Origin: Muribaculaceae bacterium
GTDB taxonomy: Bacteria; Bacteroidota; Bacteroidia; Bacteroidales; Muribaculaceae
Direction: 5' to 3'
NCBI GenBank assembly: GCA_910573745.1
Contig: CAJSYI010000004.1
Coordinates: 62,001 to 126,000 of the forward strand
Length of the DNA: 64,000 bases
The notes under the pieces were generated by a model. That model worked only from the letters and a program-made list of their open reading frames with translations, was not told the origin of the DNA and did not search any database. The position numbers and the translations under genes were made by a program. Numbering within the stretch: position 1 is the stretch's first letter; each line of letters opens with the position of its first letter. Below are positions 15,934-25,334 of this stretch, piece after piece.

Positions 15934-18492
15934 TCACGCCTTATAATACTGCTGATTTCAGTGATTGTCGCCGGCCTTTGCTCCGCAATGGATAGCAGCA
16001 CCGGGACAACTCCCGGCATTGTCCATGAAGTCAGAGGAGAAGTCGCAGATTCGCTTACAGAAGAGTTGCTGCCACTTGTCAACATCTATGTGGAGGGTGC
16101 AGCCGGAGGTTGCCTCACCGACGAAGAAGGTGCTTTCAGATTCAAAAGCCGCGCGCCCATCAAAAAACTGCGGGTAAGCTCCATGGGATATAAGACGCTG
16201 GAAATTGCGGTAAATCCTGACAGCGCGATGAACATGAAGATATTCCTGCCGCCATCGGCAAAAACGCTCAAAGAGGTGTACGTCAAAAGGAGAAAAGAGA
16301 AATATTCACGAAAGAACAATCCTGCCGTGGAACTGATGGAGAACATACGCGCCGCCTCCAAACGCCACAATCCGCAGGACTCCGCCTGGTATTCCTACGA
16401 CAAATACGAGAAGATGACAATCGGCCTCTCCGACTTTGAAATCCCTGATTCAGGAAGCTGGAGCGACAGGAAGATTCCGTTCATACGCGAATATATCGAC
16501 ACTGTGGCACACGCCGACAGACCGATACTGAAAGTAAGCGTAAGGGAAAAGACCGCGACCCACTTGTTCCGCAAAGGGGACACCAAAGGGAAAGAGATCG
16601 TTACGGGAATCAAGACTGCCGGAATAGACAAATCTTTCAATCAAAGCAACATTCAGAATGCCCTTGAAGACACTTTCCGCGAAATAAACATATTCGGCAA
16701 CGACATCACAGTCTTGCAAAACCGCTTCGTCAGTCCGCTTTCAGCAATAGGCGCGAATTACTACAAATACTACCTCGACACTGTAACCGACGGGGGCATA
16801 AGATGCCTCGAACTTTCCTTCGTGCCTCACAATCCCGAATCAATGGGATTCAACGGCAAAATGTGGGTCGCTCTCGGCGACACGACTTTCTTTGTCAGAA
16901 AAATCGCAATGCGGACGGGAAAGGCGGTGAACCTCAACTTCGTAAAGAACCTGTTCATATCACAGGCTTTCAGACAAGACCAGAACGGGAACAGGCACAC
17001 GGATATGGACGACATAACCGTAGAACTGCATGTAATTCCCGGCACACAGGGATTATACGCACGCCGGCAGACCGCCTACACAGGCCATTCATTCAGTCCC
17101 GACAAATCCGTAACGGCTTTCTGCGAAAATGCCGGAACACGATTCCTCATCAAAGGAGCCGAGGAACGGGACAACGACTATTGGGAAGCACACCGCCTTA
17201 TAGAGATGCCCCGAAGCGAAAAAGAAATGGGAAGCCTGCTTCAAAAGCTAAGGAGTGTCCCATTGATTTATTGGAGTGAAAAAATCCTTTCCGTCATCGT
17301 CAACGGCTACATCAAAACAGGAAAAAAGAGCCGGTTCGACCTCGGCCCGATAAACACGTTGGTAAGCACCAACAAGGCCGAAGGCGTGCGTTTCCGGATA
17401 GGAGGAATGACGACAGCCAATCTCTCCCCACACCTCTTCGCCCGGGGGTATGTCGCTTACGGACTACGGGACAAGAAATGGAAATACCGTGCTGAGCTTG
17501 ACTATTCATTCTCTCCTAAAGAATACCATTCACGTGAGTTCCCGATGAACTCCATACGGGCTGAATACCAATACGACACAGACCGCATCGGCGAACACTA
17601 CCTTTTCACCAATCCCGACAACATTTTTCTGTCTGTCAAACGCAAAGGGAGTTTTCTGATAACATACAGGCGGCGTGCCGAAATTAAATATGTAAGGGAA
17701 TATGCCAACAATCTCTCTTTCGAGGCAGGTCTTAGGCAGGAACGCCAAGAAGCCACACAATGGGTAAAGTTCCAACGTGCCGACGGCTCTTTCGACCCTC
17801 ATTTCAATCAGACATCGCTGTTCGTATCCCTCAGGTATGCTCCGGGTGAGAAGTTCGTACAGGGAGCCACAAGCCGCCGCCCGGTAAACATGGATGCTCC
17901 CGTGTTCCTGCTCACACACGAATACGGGCCGAAAAGGCTTCTCGGAGCCGACTTCTCAATCAACAAAACCGAGTTTTCATTTCAGAAGAGGTTCTGGTTC
18001 TCAGCGTTCGGCTATCTTGACACAAACATAAAACTCGGCAAAATATGGAGCGCGGTTTATTATCCGGCCCTTGCCTGGCAAAACGCCAATCTGAGCTACA
18101 CGATTCAACCCGAATCATACGCCCTGCTCAATCCAATGGAGTTTGCGCTTGACCAGTACGCTTCCGTAGACCTTACATATTTCGGCAACGGCATACTTTT
18201 CAACCGCATACCGTTAGTCAAGAAGCTGAAAATGCGGGAAGTTCTGACATTCAAGGGGTTTATGGGGCATCTGTCAAAAAAGAACAATCCTGACTGCAAC
18301 AAAGACCTCTACCGTTTCCCGGCCGACGCGAATGTGGGACTCATGGATGCCACGCCTTATATGGAGGCAGGCGTGGGTATCGACAACATAGCGTCCATAC
18401 TCAGGATAGACTACATATGGAGACTGACCTACCTCGACCGCCCCTATATCGACCGCAGCGGCCTGCGCATAAGCCTCCACTTCTCTTTCTGA
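15919..18492 (+). CDS. DUF5686 outer-membrane protein with carboxypeptidase-regulatory-like domain
   Basis: 857 residues from the Met at 15919, chosen because it gives a proper signal peptide (MDIDKSRLIILLISVIVAG); an upstream Met at 15874 adds 15 residues. After the signal comes a CarboxypepD_reg-like beta sandwich (about 35-115; VRGEVADS, VNIYVEG, GCLTDEEGAFRF, VSSMGYKTLEI), typical of SusC-like and related proteins. The DUF5686 region and a long beta-barrel follow, ending LRISLHFSF, a classical outer-membrane C-terminal aromatic signal. Its substrate is unknown; the family is widespread in Bacteroidota envelopes. It is monocistronic as far as can be seen, divergent from the CYTH operon. 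Confidence 0.85.
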   Translation: MDIDKSRLIILLISVIVAGLCSAMDSSTGTTPGIVHEVRGEVADSLTEELLPLVNIYVEGAAGGCLTDEEGAFRFKSRAPIKKLRVSSMGYKTLEIAVNPDSAMNMKIFLPPSAKTLKEVYVKRRKEKYSRKNNPAVELMENIRAASKRHNPQDSAWYSYDKYEKMTIGLSDFEIPDSGSWSDRKIPFIREYIDTVAHADRPILKVSVREKTATHLFRKGDTKGKEIVTGIKTAGIDKSFNQSNIQNALEDTFREINIFGNDITVLQNRFVSPLSAIGANYYKYYLDTVTDGGIRCLELSFVPHNPESMGFNGKMWVALGDTTFFVRKIAMRTGKAVNLNFVKNLFISQAFRQDQNGNRHTDMDDITVELHVIPGTQGLYARRQTAYTGHSFSPDKSVTAFCENAGTRFLIKGAEERDNDYWEAHRLIEMPRSEKEMGSLLQKLRSVPLIYWSEKILSVIVNGYIKTGKKSRFDLGPINTLVSTNKAEGVRFRIGGMTTANLSPHLFARGYVAYGLRDKKWKYRAELDYSFSPKEYHSREFPMNSIRAEYQYDTDRIGEHYLFTNPDNIFLSVKRKGSFLITYRRRAEIKYVREYANNLSFEAGLRQERQEATQWVKFQRADGSFDPHFNQTSLFVSLRYAPGEKFVQGATSRRPVNMDAPVFLLTHEYGPKRLLGADFSINKTEFSFQKRFWFSAFGYLDTNIKLGKIWSAVYYPALAWQNANLSYTIQPESYALLNPMEFALDQYASVDLTYFGNGILFNRIPLVKKLKMREVLTFKGFMGHLSKKNNPDCNKDLYRFPADANVGLMDATPYMEAGVGIDNIASILRIDYIWRLTYLDRPYIDRSGLRISLHFSF

Positions 18493-18495
18493 ATA

Positions 18496-18527
18496 TTTGG
18501 ATTTGAGTAGCGGTTTTACTAATTTTG
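18496..18527 (+). promoter_or_regulatory. promoter of the udk operon
   Basis: -33 TTTG (18496-18499), exactly 20 nt, then -7 TAATTTTG (18520-18527). The leader to the udk ATG is about 140 nt and contains a large hairpin. Confidence 0.7.
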
Positions 18528-18630
18528 CATCTTGAAGCATCGGCAACCGTCTTCTTTCCAAAGCTTCATCATTAAAGAACATTAACTTCAGGCACTATGC
18601 CGGACTTTCAACTTTGCACTATATGTTTAG

Positions 18631-18672
18631 TATTGTGTTTGAGTCTGGCAGGTGCCAGATTCAAACACAATA
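18631..18672 (+). promoter_or_regulatory. 20-bp hairpin directly before the udk start codon
   Basis: TATTGTGTTTGAGTCTGGCA (18631-18650) pairs with 18653-18672 at 19 of 20 positions, with a minimal GG loop. The second arm ends one base before the ATG at 18674. So stable a stem would cover the ribosome landing site, suggesting translational control, or a compact mobile or regulatory repeat. Confidence 0.6.
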
Positions 18673-18673
18673 T

Positions 18674-19309
18674 ATGCTCGTAATCGGAATCGCAGGAGGA
18701 ACAGGCTCCGGCAAAACCACCGTAGTCCGCAAGATTATAGAGAGTCTGCCCAAGGACGAGGTGGCCGTGATGCCTCAGGACTGCTATTATAAAGACAACG
18801 CACACATTCCGCTCGAGACCCGGCTCAAAATGAACTACGACGAACCGGCATCCATCGAGTGGTCTTTGCTGTGCCGCCAACTCGAAGAACTAAAGAAAGG
18901 CGATGACATAGAAATGCCTACATACGACTTCCTGACATGCTCAAGGATGAAAGAAACCATACATCTGGCTCCGCGTGAAGTCGTGGTCGTGGAGGGCATA
19001 CTCGTGCTCTGCGACAAGGAGCTGCGCGATATGATGGACATCAAGGTCTTCGTAGATGCGGATGCAGACGAACGCCTCATACGCGTCATACACCGCGACT
19101 GCATAGAGCGCGGACGCACTCCGCAGATGGTGATAGACCGCTATCAGGAAACGCTGAAGCCTATGCACGAGCTGCACATAGAACCTACAAAACGGTATGC
19201 AGACTTAATCGTGCCACAGGGGGGGAACAACAAAGTGGCAATAAGGCTGCTTACAGATTATATCCGCTCTCTGCTTCCTTCATCCAACAACACACTCAAA
19301 GCGAAATGA
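18674..19309 (+). CDS. udk: uridine kinase
   Basis: 211 residues from the Met before LVIGIAGG; the in-frame upstream extension would cross the hairpin and is not expected. P-loop GGTGSGKTT lies at the N-terminus, followed by the family motifs DCYYKD, NYDEPASIEW, PTYDFLTCSRM and VVEGILVL. It phosphorylates uridine and cytidine in pyrimidine salvage, in the cytosol. First gene of a tight cluster: lptB overlaps its stop by ATGA. Confidence 0.95.
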   Translation: MLVIGIAGGTGSGKTTVVRKIIESLPKDEVAVMPQDCYYKDNAHIPLETRLKMNYDEPASIEWSLLCRQLEELKKGDDIEMPTYDFLTCSRMKETIHLAPREVVVVEGILVLCDKELRDMMDIKVFVDADADERLIRVIHRDCIERGRTPQMVIDRYQETLKPMHELHIEPTKRYADLIVPQGGNNKVAIRLLTDYIRSLLPSSNNTLKAK

Positions 19310-20223
19310 AGATTTTTCCGCTTTTCCCCGCCCGTAAATCCAAACCATGTCCGCAGATTGACAAAACACAGGCCGACAGCACAGTTCCCGACGATTTGAT
19401 ACATAAAACAATCACGGAAAGAATCGAGGCCGGTTCCGACGGCCGGGAGACCGTGGAAGCCGAAATCAAAACCGAGCCTGAAAAAGGGATTTTGCGCACA
19501 GAAAACCTCGTGAAACGTTATGGCACGCGCACAGTGGCGAACCATGTCTCCATAAACGTTACACAAGGGGAAATCGTGGGACTTCTCGGGCCTAACGGCG
19601 CCGGCAAGACCACGACCTTCTATATGACTACCGGACTGATCACTCCTAACGAAGGCAAGATTTTCCTTGACGAGCAAGACATAACGGGGTTTCCGGTCTA
19701 TAAACGCGCCAAACTCGGAATCGGATACCTCGCGCAGGAAGCCTCCGTATTCCGCAAACTCAGCGTGGAGGACAACATCCGGGCCGTGCTGGAAATGACA
19801 GGAACATCAAAGGAATACCAAAAGGAGAAACTTGAAAGCCTGATACGCGAGTTCGACTTGGAGAAGGTTCGCAAAAACTATGGAGACCGTCTCTCGGGCG
19901 GAGAACGCCGACGCACGGAAATAGCCCGTTGCCTGGCCATAAACCCAAAGTTCGTCATGCTCGACGAGCCATTTGCAGGAGTTGACCCGATTGCAGTGGA
20001 AGACATACAGTCTGTGGTCTTCAAACTGAAAAAAAAGAACATAGGCATACTTATCACTGACCATAATGCCCAAGAGACGCTAAGGATCACAGACAGGGCA
20101 TATTTGCTGTTCGAAGGCAAAATCCTTTTCCAAGGCACAAGCGAGGAACTGGCCTCCAACCCGACCGTGAAAGAAAAATACCTCGGACGCAGCTTTGTTT
20201 TCACTCGTAAAGAATTCACCTGA
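19306..20223 (+). CDS. lptB: LPS export ABC transporter ATP-binding protein
   Basis: 305 residues, about 60 longer than typical LptB because of a polar N-terminal extension before ENLVKRYGTR. ABC features: Walker A GPNGAGKTT, Q-loop in GYLAQEASVFRKL, signature LSGGERRRTEIA, Walker B FVMLDEPFAGVDP, switch His in ITDHN. The GYLAQEASVFRKLSVEDN text is characteristic of LptB. It powers LPS extraction from the inner membrane with LptFG, which are not in this window. Start overlaps udk by four bases; the CPBP gene follows at 4 bp. Confidence 0.93.
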   Translation: MKIFPLFPARKSKPCPQIDKTQADSTVPDDLIHKTITERIEAGSDGRETVEAEIKTEPEKGILRTENLVKRYGTRTVANHVSINVTQGEIVGLLGPNGAGKTTTFYMTTGLITPNEGKIFLDEQDITGFPVYKRAKLGIGYLAQEASVFRKLSVEDNIRAVLEMTGTSKEYQKEKLESLIREFDLEKVRKNYGDRLSGGERRRTEIARCLAINPKFVMLDEPFAGVDPIAVEDIQSVVFKLKKKNIGILITDHNAQETLRITDRAYLLFEGKILFQGTSEELASNPTVKEKYLGRSFVFTRKEFT

Positions 20224-20227
20224 CCTT

Positions 20228-21109
20228 ATGCAGCAAAACATCAGGACAATATTTCCGTTCAAGGCATCAAGGACGACACGGCTCATATGTCTCGCGATAG
20301 CTTTCTTCATCGGACTATGCTTCACCTCGCTCATAACGACGACGGTACCTGCAGACAATCGCGCCGCGCTCCTGTTTCAGTCGGCTGTGCAATCGGTGGT
20401 GGCATTCATACTTCCGGCCTGGGTTGCATTCAAGGCTTTTTACATCTCTCCTGAAAAAGATCTTGGCATTTCTGACGGCTATCCTGTCAGATCGCTTCTG
20501 GTTACCCTCCTCACGATGGCATGCGCCATTCCGTTCCTCAACGAGGTAATCGCATTCAACGAATCCATCAGTTTCCCAGCCTCTCTCCAATCCGCATTCC
20601 GCGAATGGGAAGCGACAGCAGGCGCATATACCGAACGTATGCTCGACACGACCACCGTAGGCGGCATGCTTTCCGGCGTGCTGGTGATAGGTGTGCTTAC
20701 AGGCACAGCCGAAGAAATCTTTTTCCGTGGCGCATTGCAGAAAATGCTTCTCGGACCTGGCGTCAATCGCCACGGAGCGGTATGGTTAGCCGCTTTGGTA
20801 TTCAGCATCATGCACTTCCAGCCTTTCGGCTTCATACCGAGACTGCTTCTTGGAGCCTTCTTCGGGTATCTGTATATGTGGAGCGGCTCCATATGGCTTT
20901 CAGCAACAGCCCATGCTTTCAACAACAGTCTGGTGGTCATATTCACATGGCTGGCACATCGCGGCGCCGACATATCCTTCTATGAACATTGCGGAACTGC
21001 GGAAAACGGGACACTATGGATGGCTTTCGTCTCGCTTGCCTTGTCCGTCGGTATGATATTCGCCTGTTCAAAATACATATCCCGTAAACATCCGTCAAAA
21101 AGCTCCTGA
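20228..21109 (+). CDS. CPBP family intramembrane metalloprotease
   Basis: 293 residues from the Met 4 bp after lptB; about eight membrane segments. The CPBP/CAAX-type motifs are present in order: EEIFFRGALQ (EExxxR), FSIMHFQPFG (FxxxH) and HAFNNS (HxxxN). Such proteases (Abi/Rce1-like) cleave prenylated or small hydrophobic substrates in the membrane; bacterial members have varied roles and the substrate here is unknown. Lies between lptB and holA with only 2-4 bp gaps. Confidence 0.9.
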   Translation: MQQNIRTIFPFKASRTTRLICLAIAFFIGLCFTSLITTTVPADNRAALLFQSAVQSVVAFILPAWVAFKAFYISPEKDLGISDGYPVRSLLVTLLTMACAIPFLNEVIAFNESISFPASLQSAFREWEATAGAYTERMLDTTTVGGMLSGVLVIGVLTGTAEEIFFRGALQKMLLGPGVNRHGAVWLAALVFSIMHFQPFGFIPRLLLGAFFGYLYMWSGSIWLSATAHAFNNSLVVIFTWLAHRGADISFYEHCGTAENGTLWMAFVSLALSVGMIFACSKYISRKHPSKSS

Positions 21110-21111
21110 CA

Positions 21112-22149
21112 ATGGCAAAAAAGGCACAGACCACATACCGCAACATAATAGCCGACATCAGGAAACGAGACATCGCCCCTGTCTATATCCTTATGGGCGA
21201 AGAGGAATATTTCATCGACAGCATCGTAAGTCTTCTTGAAGAGAACGTGGTCGATCCAAGTGAGCGAGACTTCAACTGCTTCTCATTCTACGGCGCAGAG
21301 GCCGACATCGAAACCGTGGCAAATACCGCACGCCAATTCCCCCTTATGAGCGAACGCCGGCTCGTGATACTGAAAGAAGCGCAGGCAATGGACCGTGCCA
21401 AAGCCCAACTTGACAAACTCGCGCCTTATCTGGAGCATCCGGTCGGAACTACAGTGCTTGTAATCGCATACAAAGGCGACAAACTCGCGGCCACATCCGC
21501 TCTGCTCAAGGCTGCGGCAAAATCCGAAACGGTGGTTTTCCGTTCAGAACGCGTCAAGGAATACAACATCGCTTCCTTTGTCCATGACTACTGCTCCTCG
21601 ATCGGAATCAGGATTGACGACAAGGCAATAGCTATGCTGACGGAACTGCAAGGCACCGAACTCAAAAAAATATTCTCTGAAATAGACAAAATCGTGGTGG
21701 CGGAAAACGGCAACGTGAACGTCATAAACCCTGAAATCGTCGGCCGACACACCGGTTTCAGCAAAGATTTCAACAATTTCGAGCTGACCTCCGCCCTTGC
21801 AGTGAAGGACTACAACAAGGCTATGACGATTGTGGACTATTTCTCGCGAAGCCCAAGGCAGCATCCTGCCATGATGTCGGTAGCCCTCATCTTCTCGTTC
21901 TTCTCAAAACTCGTGATTGCCGAATGCCTGAAAGACAAGTCCGATGCCTCAATAATGTCGGCACTCAACGCAAAAAGCGAATATGCAATCCGTGAAGTGA
22001 AAACCGCCATGCGTTTCTATTCCCTCCGACAGTCTGCGGCCTGCATCTCGGCAATAAGGGACTTCGACACGCAATCAAAAGGTATCGGCTCGAACAAAAA
22101 TGAATTTGACTTGTTGAAAGAATTGGTTTTTAAGATCGTTTCAATTTGA
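21112..22149 (+). CDS. holA: DNA polymerase III subunit delta
   Basis: 345 residues, the normal HolA length. It shows the family's N-terminal pattern (PVYILMGEEEYFIDSIVSLL), the region FNCFSFYGAEADIETVANTA and PLMSERRLVILKEAQ, then a helical collar domain ending LLKELVFKI. HolA opens the sliding clamp in the clamp-loader complex. There is no P-loop, as expected for delta. The gene continues the udk-lptB-CPBP cluster with a 2-bp gap. Confidence 0.93.
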   Translation: MAKKAQTTYRNIIADIRKRDIAPVYILMGEEEYFIDSIVSLLEENVVDPSERDFNCFSFYGAEADIETVANTARQFPLMSERRLVILKEAQAMDRAKAQLDKLAPYLEHPVGTTVLVIAYKGDKLAATSALLKAAAKSETVVFRSERVKEYNIASFVHDYCSSIGIRIDDKAIAMLTELQGTELKKIFSEIDKIVVAENGNVNVINPEIVGRHTGFSKDFNNFELTSALAVKDYNKAMTIVDYFSRSPRQHPAMMSVALIFSFFSKLVIAECLKDKSDASIMSALNAKSEYAIREVKTAMRFYSLRQSAACISAIRDFDTQSKGIGSNKNEFDLLKELVFKIVSI

Positions 22150-22167
22150 CCATACTCGACAAAGATT

Positions 22168-22938
22168 ATGATATTTTTCTTCTCAGGCACAGGCAACTCG
22201 CGTTTCGTAGCAAACAGACTTGCCGACCGACTTTGTGAACAAGCATCTTTCATTCCGGAGACAGACCCTGAAAAATGTTCCTTTTCAGGCAGTATGCTCG
22301 GCTTCGTGTTTCCCGTCTATTCATGGGGAATCCCGCCATTGATTGAGGAATTCATCGCGCGCCTGCCCGAAGAGTTCTGCAAGGACGTCCAGAAATCCGG
22401 AACGTACGCATGGATGGCATGCACCTGCGGAGACGAAGCGGCATTCACCCCGGAAATGCTCGCCAAGGCACTGTCCGCAAGAAACATTCCGCTGAAAGGC
22501 ATATGGAGCGTCATAATGCCCAATAATTACGTGCTGCTGCCCGGATTCAACGTTGACAATAAAGAGGTGGAAAAATCCAAACTCGAAGCCGCACCGGCAC
22601 GCATAGACGCGATAGCCGAGGCAATAGCCCGGAAAGAAACGTGCATCGATATAGTCCGCGGAAAACACGCTTCTTTCAAAAGCAAGATGGTCTATCCCCT
22701 TTTCAAACGCTGGGGGATATTCCCACGACGGTGGAGATGGACACCTGAGTGCATCGGCTGCGAGCAATGCGCCGTAACCTGCCCTATGGGCAACATACGG
22801 ATGCAAAACGGCCACCCCTTATGGGGCGACAGGTGCGTGTCATGCCTCGCATGCTACCACATCTGCCCTACCCACGGAGTGGCCTACGGAAATGCCACAC
22901 GCATCAAAGGACAGTATATCTGCCCCTTGAAGAAATAA
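22168..22938 (+). CDS. EFR1-type flavodoxin/ferredoxin fusion protein
   Basis: 256 residues. The N-terminus is flavodoxin-like with the FMN phosphate loop FFSGTGNSRF. The C-terminus has two [4Fe-4S] motifs: CIGCEQCAVTCP and CVSCLACYHICP. The family (EFR1, EFR-type ferrodoxin) is thought to move electrons between flavin and iron-sulfur partners in anaerobes; the partner is not known here. It follows holA at 18 bp and directly abuts the convergent small membrane-protein gene. Confidence 0.9.
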   Translation: MIFFFSGTGNSRFVANRLADRLCEQASFIPETDPEKCSFSGSMLGFVFPVYSWGIPPLIEEFIARLPEEFCKDVQKSGTYAWMACTCGDEAAFTPEMLAKALSARNIPLKGIWSVIMPNNYVLLPGFNVDNKEVEKSKLEAAPARIDAIAEAIARKETCIDIVRGKHASFKSKMVYPLFKRWGIFPRRWRWTPECIGCEQCAVTCPMGNIRMQNGHPLWGDRCVSCLACYHICPTHGVAYGNATRIKGQYICPLKK

Positions 22939-23115
22939 TCAGTAGCCATTGCGGGAACGCGTCTTGGCGGAATTGTACTGGCACACGCTTCCGGCAATCA
23001 GCATCACGACGGCAATGCCGCCGAGCCACCAAGTGGCAGCCACGCTCGAAATGAAACAAGAGATGACAAGCAGGACGAATCCTATTGCATAGCAGATGAT
23101 GGAAAGTGTTTTCAT
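22939..23115 (-). CDS. small membrane protein (58 aa)
   Basis: The reading frame is 58 codons from ATG at 23115 to TGA. The protein has two hydrophobic segments (ICYAIGFVLLVISCFISSV and LGGIAVVMLIAGSV) linked by a short turn, and a basic C-terminal tail (KTRSRNGY). I recognise no family. It ends next to the stop of the EFR1 gene, with no bases between. Two helices, codon use and placement make it a likely real gene. Confidence 0.6.
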   Translation of the reverse strand: MKTLSIICYAIGFVLLVISCFISSVAATWWLGGIAVVMLIAGSVCQYNSAKTRSRNGY

Positions 23116-23224
23116 AGCTTTAAGTTTTTTCGTTTATTGTGATAACAATCGGATTCCCACCTATGTTTAAGCCATCCACCAAAGATGCGCGCCGACCATA
23201 CACGGAAATTAGATCCAGTCCATT

Positions 23225-23827
23225 TCAGTTATGGGCGGCATCCTGTGGGACTATGAGCCAACTGCGATAGGAATCGCCCAACCGCGCTACCTGCCGTCTC
23301 CAATAGGCGTTGCCAGTCCCTTGGAGCAGAGCTGAGGCCGGTTCATGCCGCTCCAACGCCCAGCTTTTGCCCAGAAGCTCGCTTTCGAGCTGATTGGACT
23401 GCCATCCACTGTAGCCGAGGAAAAAGCGCATCCGCCCTTCCACCTCCCCTCCGGAATCGACATATTCAACCACATCATCCATATTGGCTCCTACGAAAAT
23501 GCCGGGGAGAATCTCCTTACAGCCTTTGAATACATCGCCGAGAGTATGAAGCATGAACAGCCTCTCCAAATCAACCGGGCCGCCAGCGAAAAGAGGGACT
23601 CGCTTTCCACCTTCCCATTTAGGAATCAGATCCTGCATTGAAAGCGAGGTCTTATGATTCAACACAAGCCCCATATATCCCGACGAAACGTCAGCATCAA
23701 GTATCAGTATGACCGACCGGCGGAATATGCCTTCCTGCATCAATGGCTCGGCCACCAAAACGTCTCCTTTGGAAATGTCTGTCCTCGAAGCGTCAGGACG
23801 GCTGAAAAGCAATGACTCGATGTCCAT
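23225..23827 (-). CDS. YqgE/AlgH family protein (DUF179)
   Basis: 200 residues from the Met before DIESLLF; the frame stays open upstream but that extension overlaps the divergent lysC promoter and lacks support. Family features: KGDVLVAEPLM near the start, FRRSVILILD, GLVLNHKTS, FAGGPVDLERLFMLH and the closing GYSGWQSNQLESEL. The function of the family is not settled, though it is linked to transcription regulation in some species. Divergent from lysC. Confidence 0.9.
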   Translation of the reverse strand: MDIESLLFSRPDASRTDISKGDVLVAEPLMQEGIFRRSVILILDADVSSGYMGLVLNHKTSLSMQDLIPKWEGGKRVPLFAGGPVDLERLFMLHTLGDVFKGCKEILPGIFVGANMDDVVEYVDSGGEVEGRMRFFLGYSGWQSNQLESELLGKSWALERHEPASALLQGTGNAYWRRQVARLGDSYRSWLIVPQDAAHN

Positions 23828-23897
23828 AAACAAGCGTTTTATATGTATAACAAAACGTGGAAGCAACCGGATATTGTATAGCGGGAACATTGCGGAT

Positions 23898-23928
23898 TTT
23901 GATGATAGGAGAAAAATGAGTACTTTTG
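23898..23928 (+). promoter_or_regulatory. promoter of lysC
   Basis: -33 TTTG (23898-23901), 19 nt, -7 TACTTTTG (23921-23928). The expected start is about 20 nt before the lysC ATG at 23955. Confidence 0.7.
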
Positions 23929-23954
23929 CACTGCCAAAATACACTGGGGCATAT

Positions 23955-25325
23955 ATGAAAGTACTTAAATTCGGAGGAACTTCGGTCGGAACGGCCGAAA
24001 GCCTGACATATGTCAAACACATCGTGGAAAGCGGAGAAGACCGTATGGTTGTGGTCGTTTCCGCTCTCGGCGGCCTGACCGACAAGCTATTGGCCACGGC
24101 AGCACTCGCCTCTTCAGGCGACCAACGGTATAAGGACAATATGCTTTCAATCGCCGAAAGGCACCGCGGCATAATAACGGCAATCATAGCCCCGGAGTTT
24201 CAGGACGAGGTCTCATCCACCGTGGAGCCGATGCTTGAAGAGCTTGGCAAGCTCTATGACGGCGTTGCCCTGATCGGAGAACTCCCCGACCAGACGCTCG
24301 ACAGGATAGTGAGCTTCGGGGAACGCATGTCGTCAGTAATCGTCAGCCGGATGATTCCCGGCGCGACGCACTTCAATTCTCTCGACATCATAAAGACGGA
24401 AAAATGGTTCAACAAGAACATCGCCGATACCGTGCTCACCGACAGAAACATCAAAGAGACTTTGAGTCTCTGCAAGTCGAAAGTGGCTGTCATCGGAGGT
24501 TTCATTTCCACTGACAGGGATTCTGGAGAAATCACCAACCTCGGACGCGGAGGAAGCGATTACACCGCCGCCTTGGTGGCCGCAGCCCTTGATGCCGACT
24601 GCCTTGAGATATGGACCGACGTGGACGGATTCATGACCGCCGATCCGCGCATCATCCCTCAGGCACAGGTCATCGACCGCCTGTCTTTCGTGGAGAGCAT
24701 GGAACTGTGTTCGTTCGGAGCCAAAGTGGTCTATCCCCCTACAATATATCCGGTGTTCCACAAAAACATACCGATACGCATACTGAACACTTTCAGAAGC
24801 ACGGCCCCCGGGACCTGGATCACAGACAAAGCCGCAAATCTCGGTGAGGCAAAAGGAGTAACGTCAGTGCGAAAGATTTCAATCATCGAGATTGAAGGGA
24901 AAAGTGCCGAGAACGTGCCGGAAATCAATTCCCGCACATTCAATTCCTTGGCAAAAAGCGGAATCAGCGTCAAGCTCGTGTCCCAACCCACTGCCGACAG
25001 CTCATTCTCATTCGCCGTATCCACCTCCGACTCCCAACGCTCGGCCAAAGCCTTGGAACAAGAATTCGCTCCGGATATGGAAACCGGCGAGATAAGCCGC
25101 ATACAGGCAACCGACGGAATGGCCATAATCGCAATCGTGGGCGAAAACATCGGCCACGAATCCGGGACTGGCCCCAGAATACTCAACTCGCTGCAAAGGG
25201 CCGGAATAAGCGTAGCCGCGTCATCCCACGGGGCTTCTGCCATGAGCCATGCATACGTGGTTGCGGAAACGGACGCGGACAATGCATTGCGGATAATACA
25301 CGAAACGTTTTTTGAAAAAAGCTGA
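23955..25325 (+). CDS. lysC: aspartate kinase
   Basis: 456 residues from the Met of MKVLKFGGTSVG, the universal aspartokinase start; a longer in-frame extension lies across the promoter and is excluded. Catalytic region: KFGGTSVG, SFGERMSSVI, GRGGSDYTAALVA and the Asp-rich WTDVDGFMTADP. ACT domains follow from about residue 300 (VRKISIIEIEG, AIIAIVGENIG), which normally give feedback control by lysine or threonine. It catalyses the first step of Lys, Thr, Met and diaminopimelate synthesis. Not fused to homoserine dehydrogenase. engB follows 9 bp downstream. Confidence 0.95.
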   Translation: MKVLKFGGTSVGTAESLTYVKHIVESGEDRMVVVVSALGGLTDKLLATAALASSGDQRYKDNMLSIAERHRGIITAIIAPEFQDEVSSTVEPMLEELGKLYDGVALIGELPDQTLDRIVSFGERMSSVIVSRMIPGATHFNSLDIIKTEKWFNKNIADTVLTDRNIKETLSLCKSKVAVIGGFISTDRDSGEITNLGRGGSDYTAALVAAALDADCLEIWTDVDGFMTADPRIIPQAQVIDRLSFVESMELCSFGAKVVYPPTIYPVFHKNIPIRILNTFRSTAPGTWITDKAANLGEAKGVTSVRKISIIEIEGKSAENVPEINSRTFNSLAKSGISVKLVSQPTADSSFSFAVSTSDSQRSAKALEQEFAPDMETGEISRIQATDGMAIIAIVGENIGHESGTGPRILNSLQRAGISVAASSHGASAMSHAYVVAETDADNALRIIHETFFEKS

Positions 25326-25334
25326 GAAAAGAGC

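Noticed and set aside
23709-23954. N-terminal extension of lysC
   Set aside because: Runs through the lysC promoter and the yqgE coding strand; KVLKFGGTSVG is the normal start of aspartate kinases.
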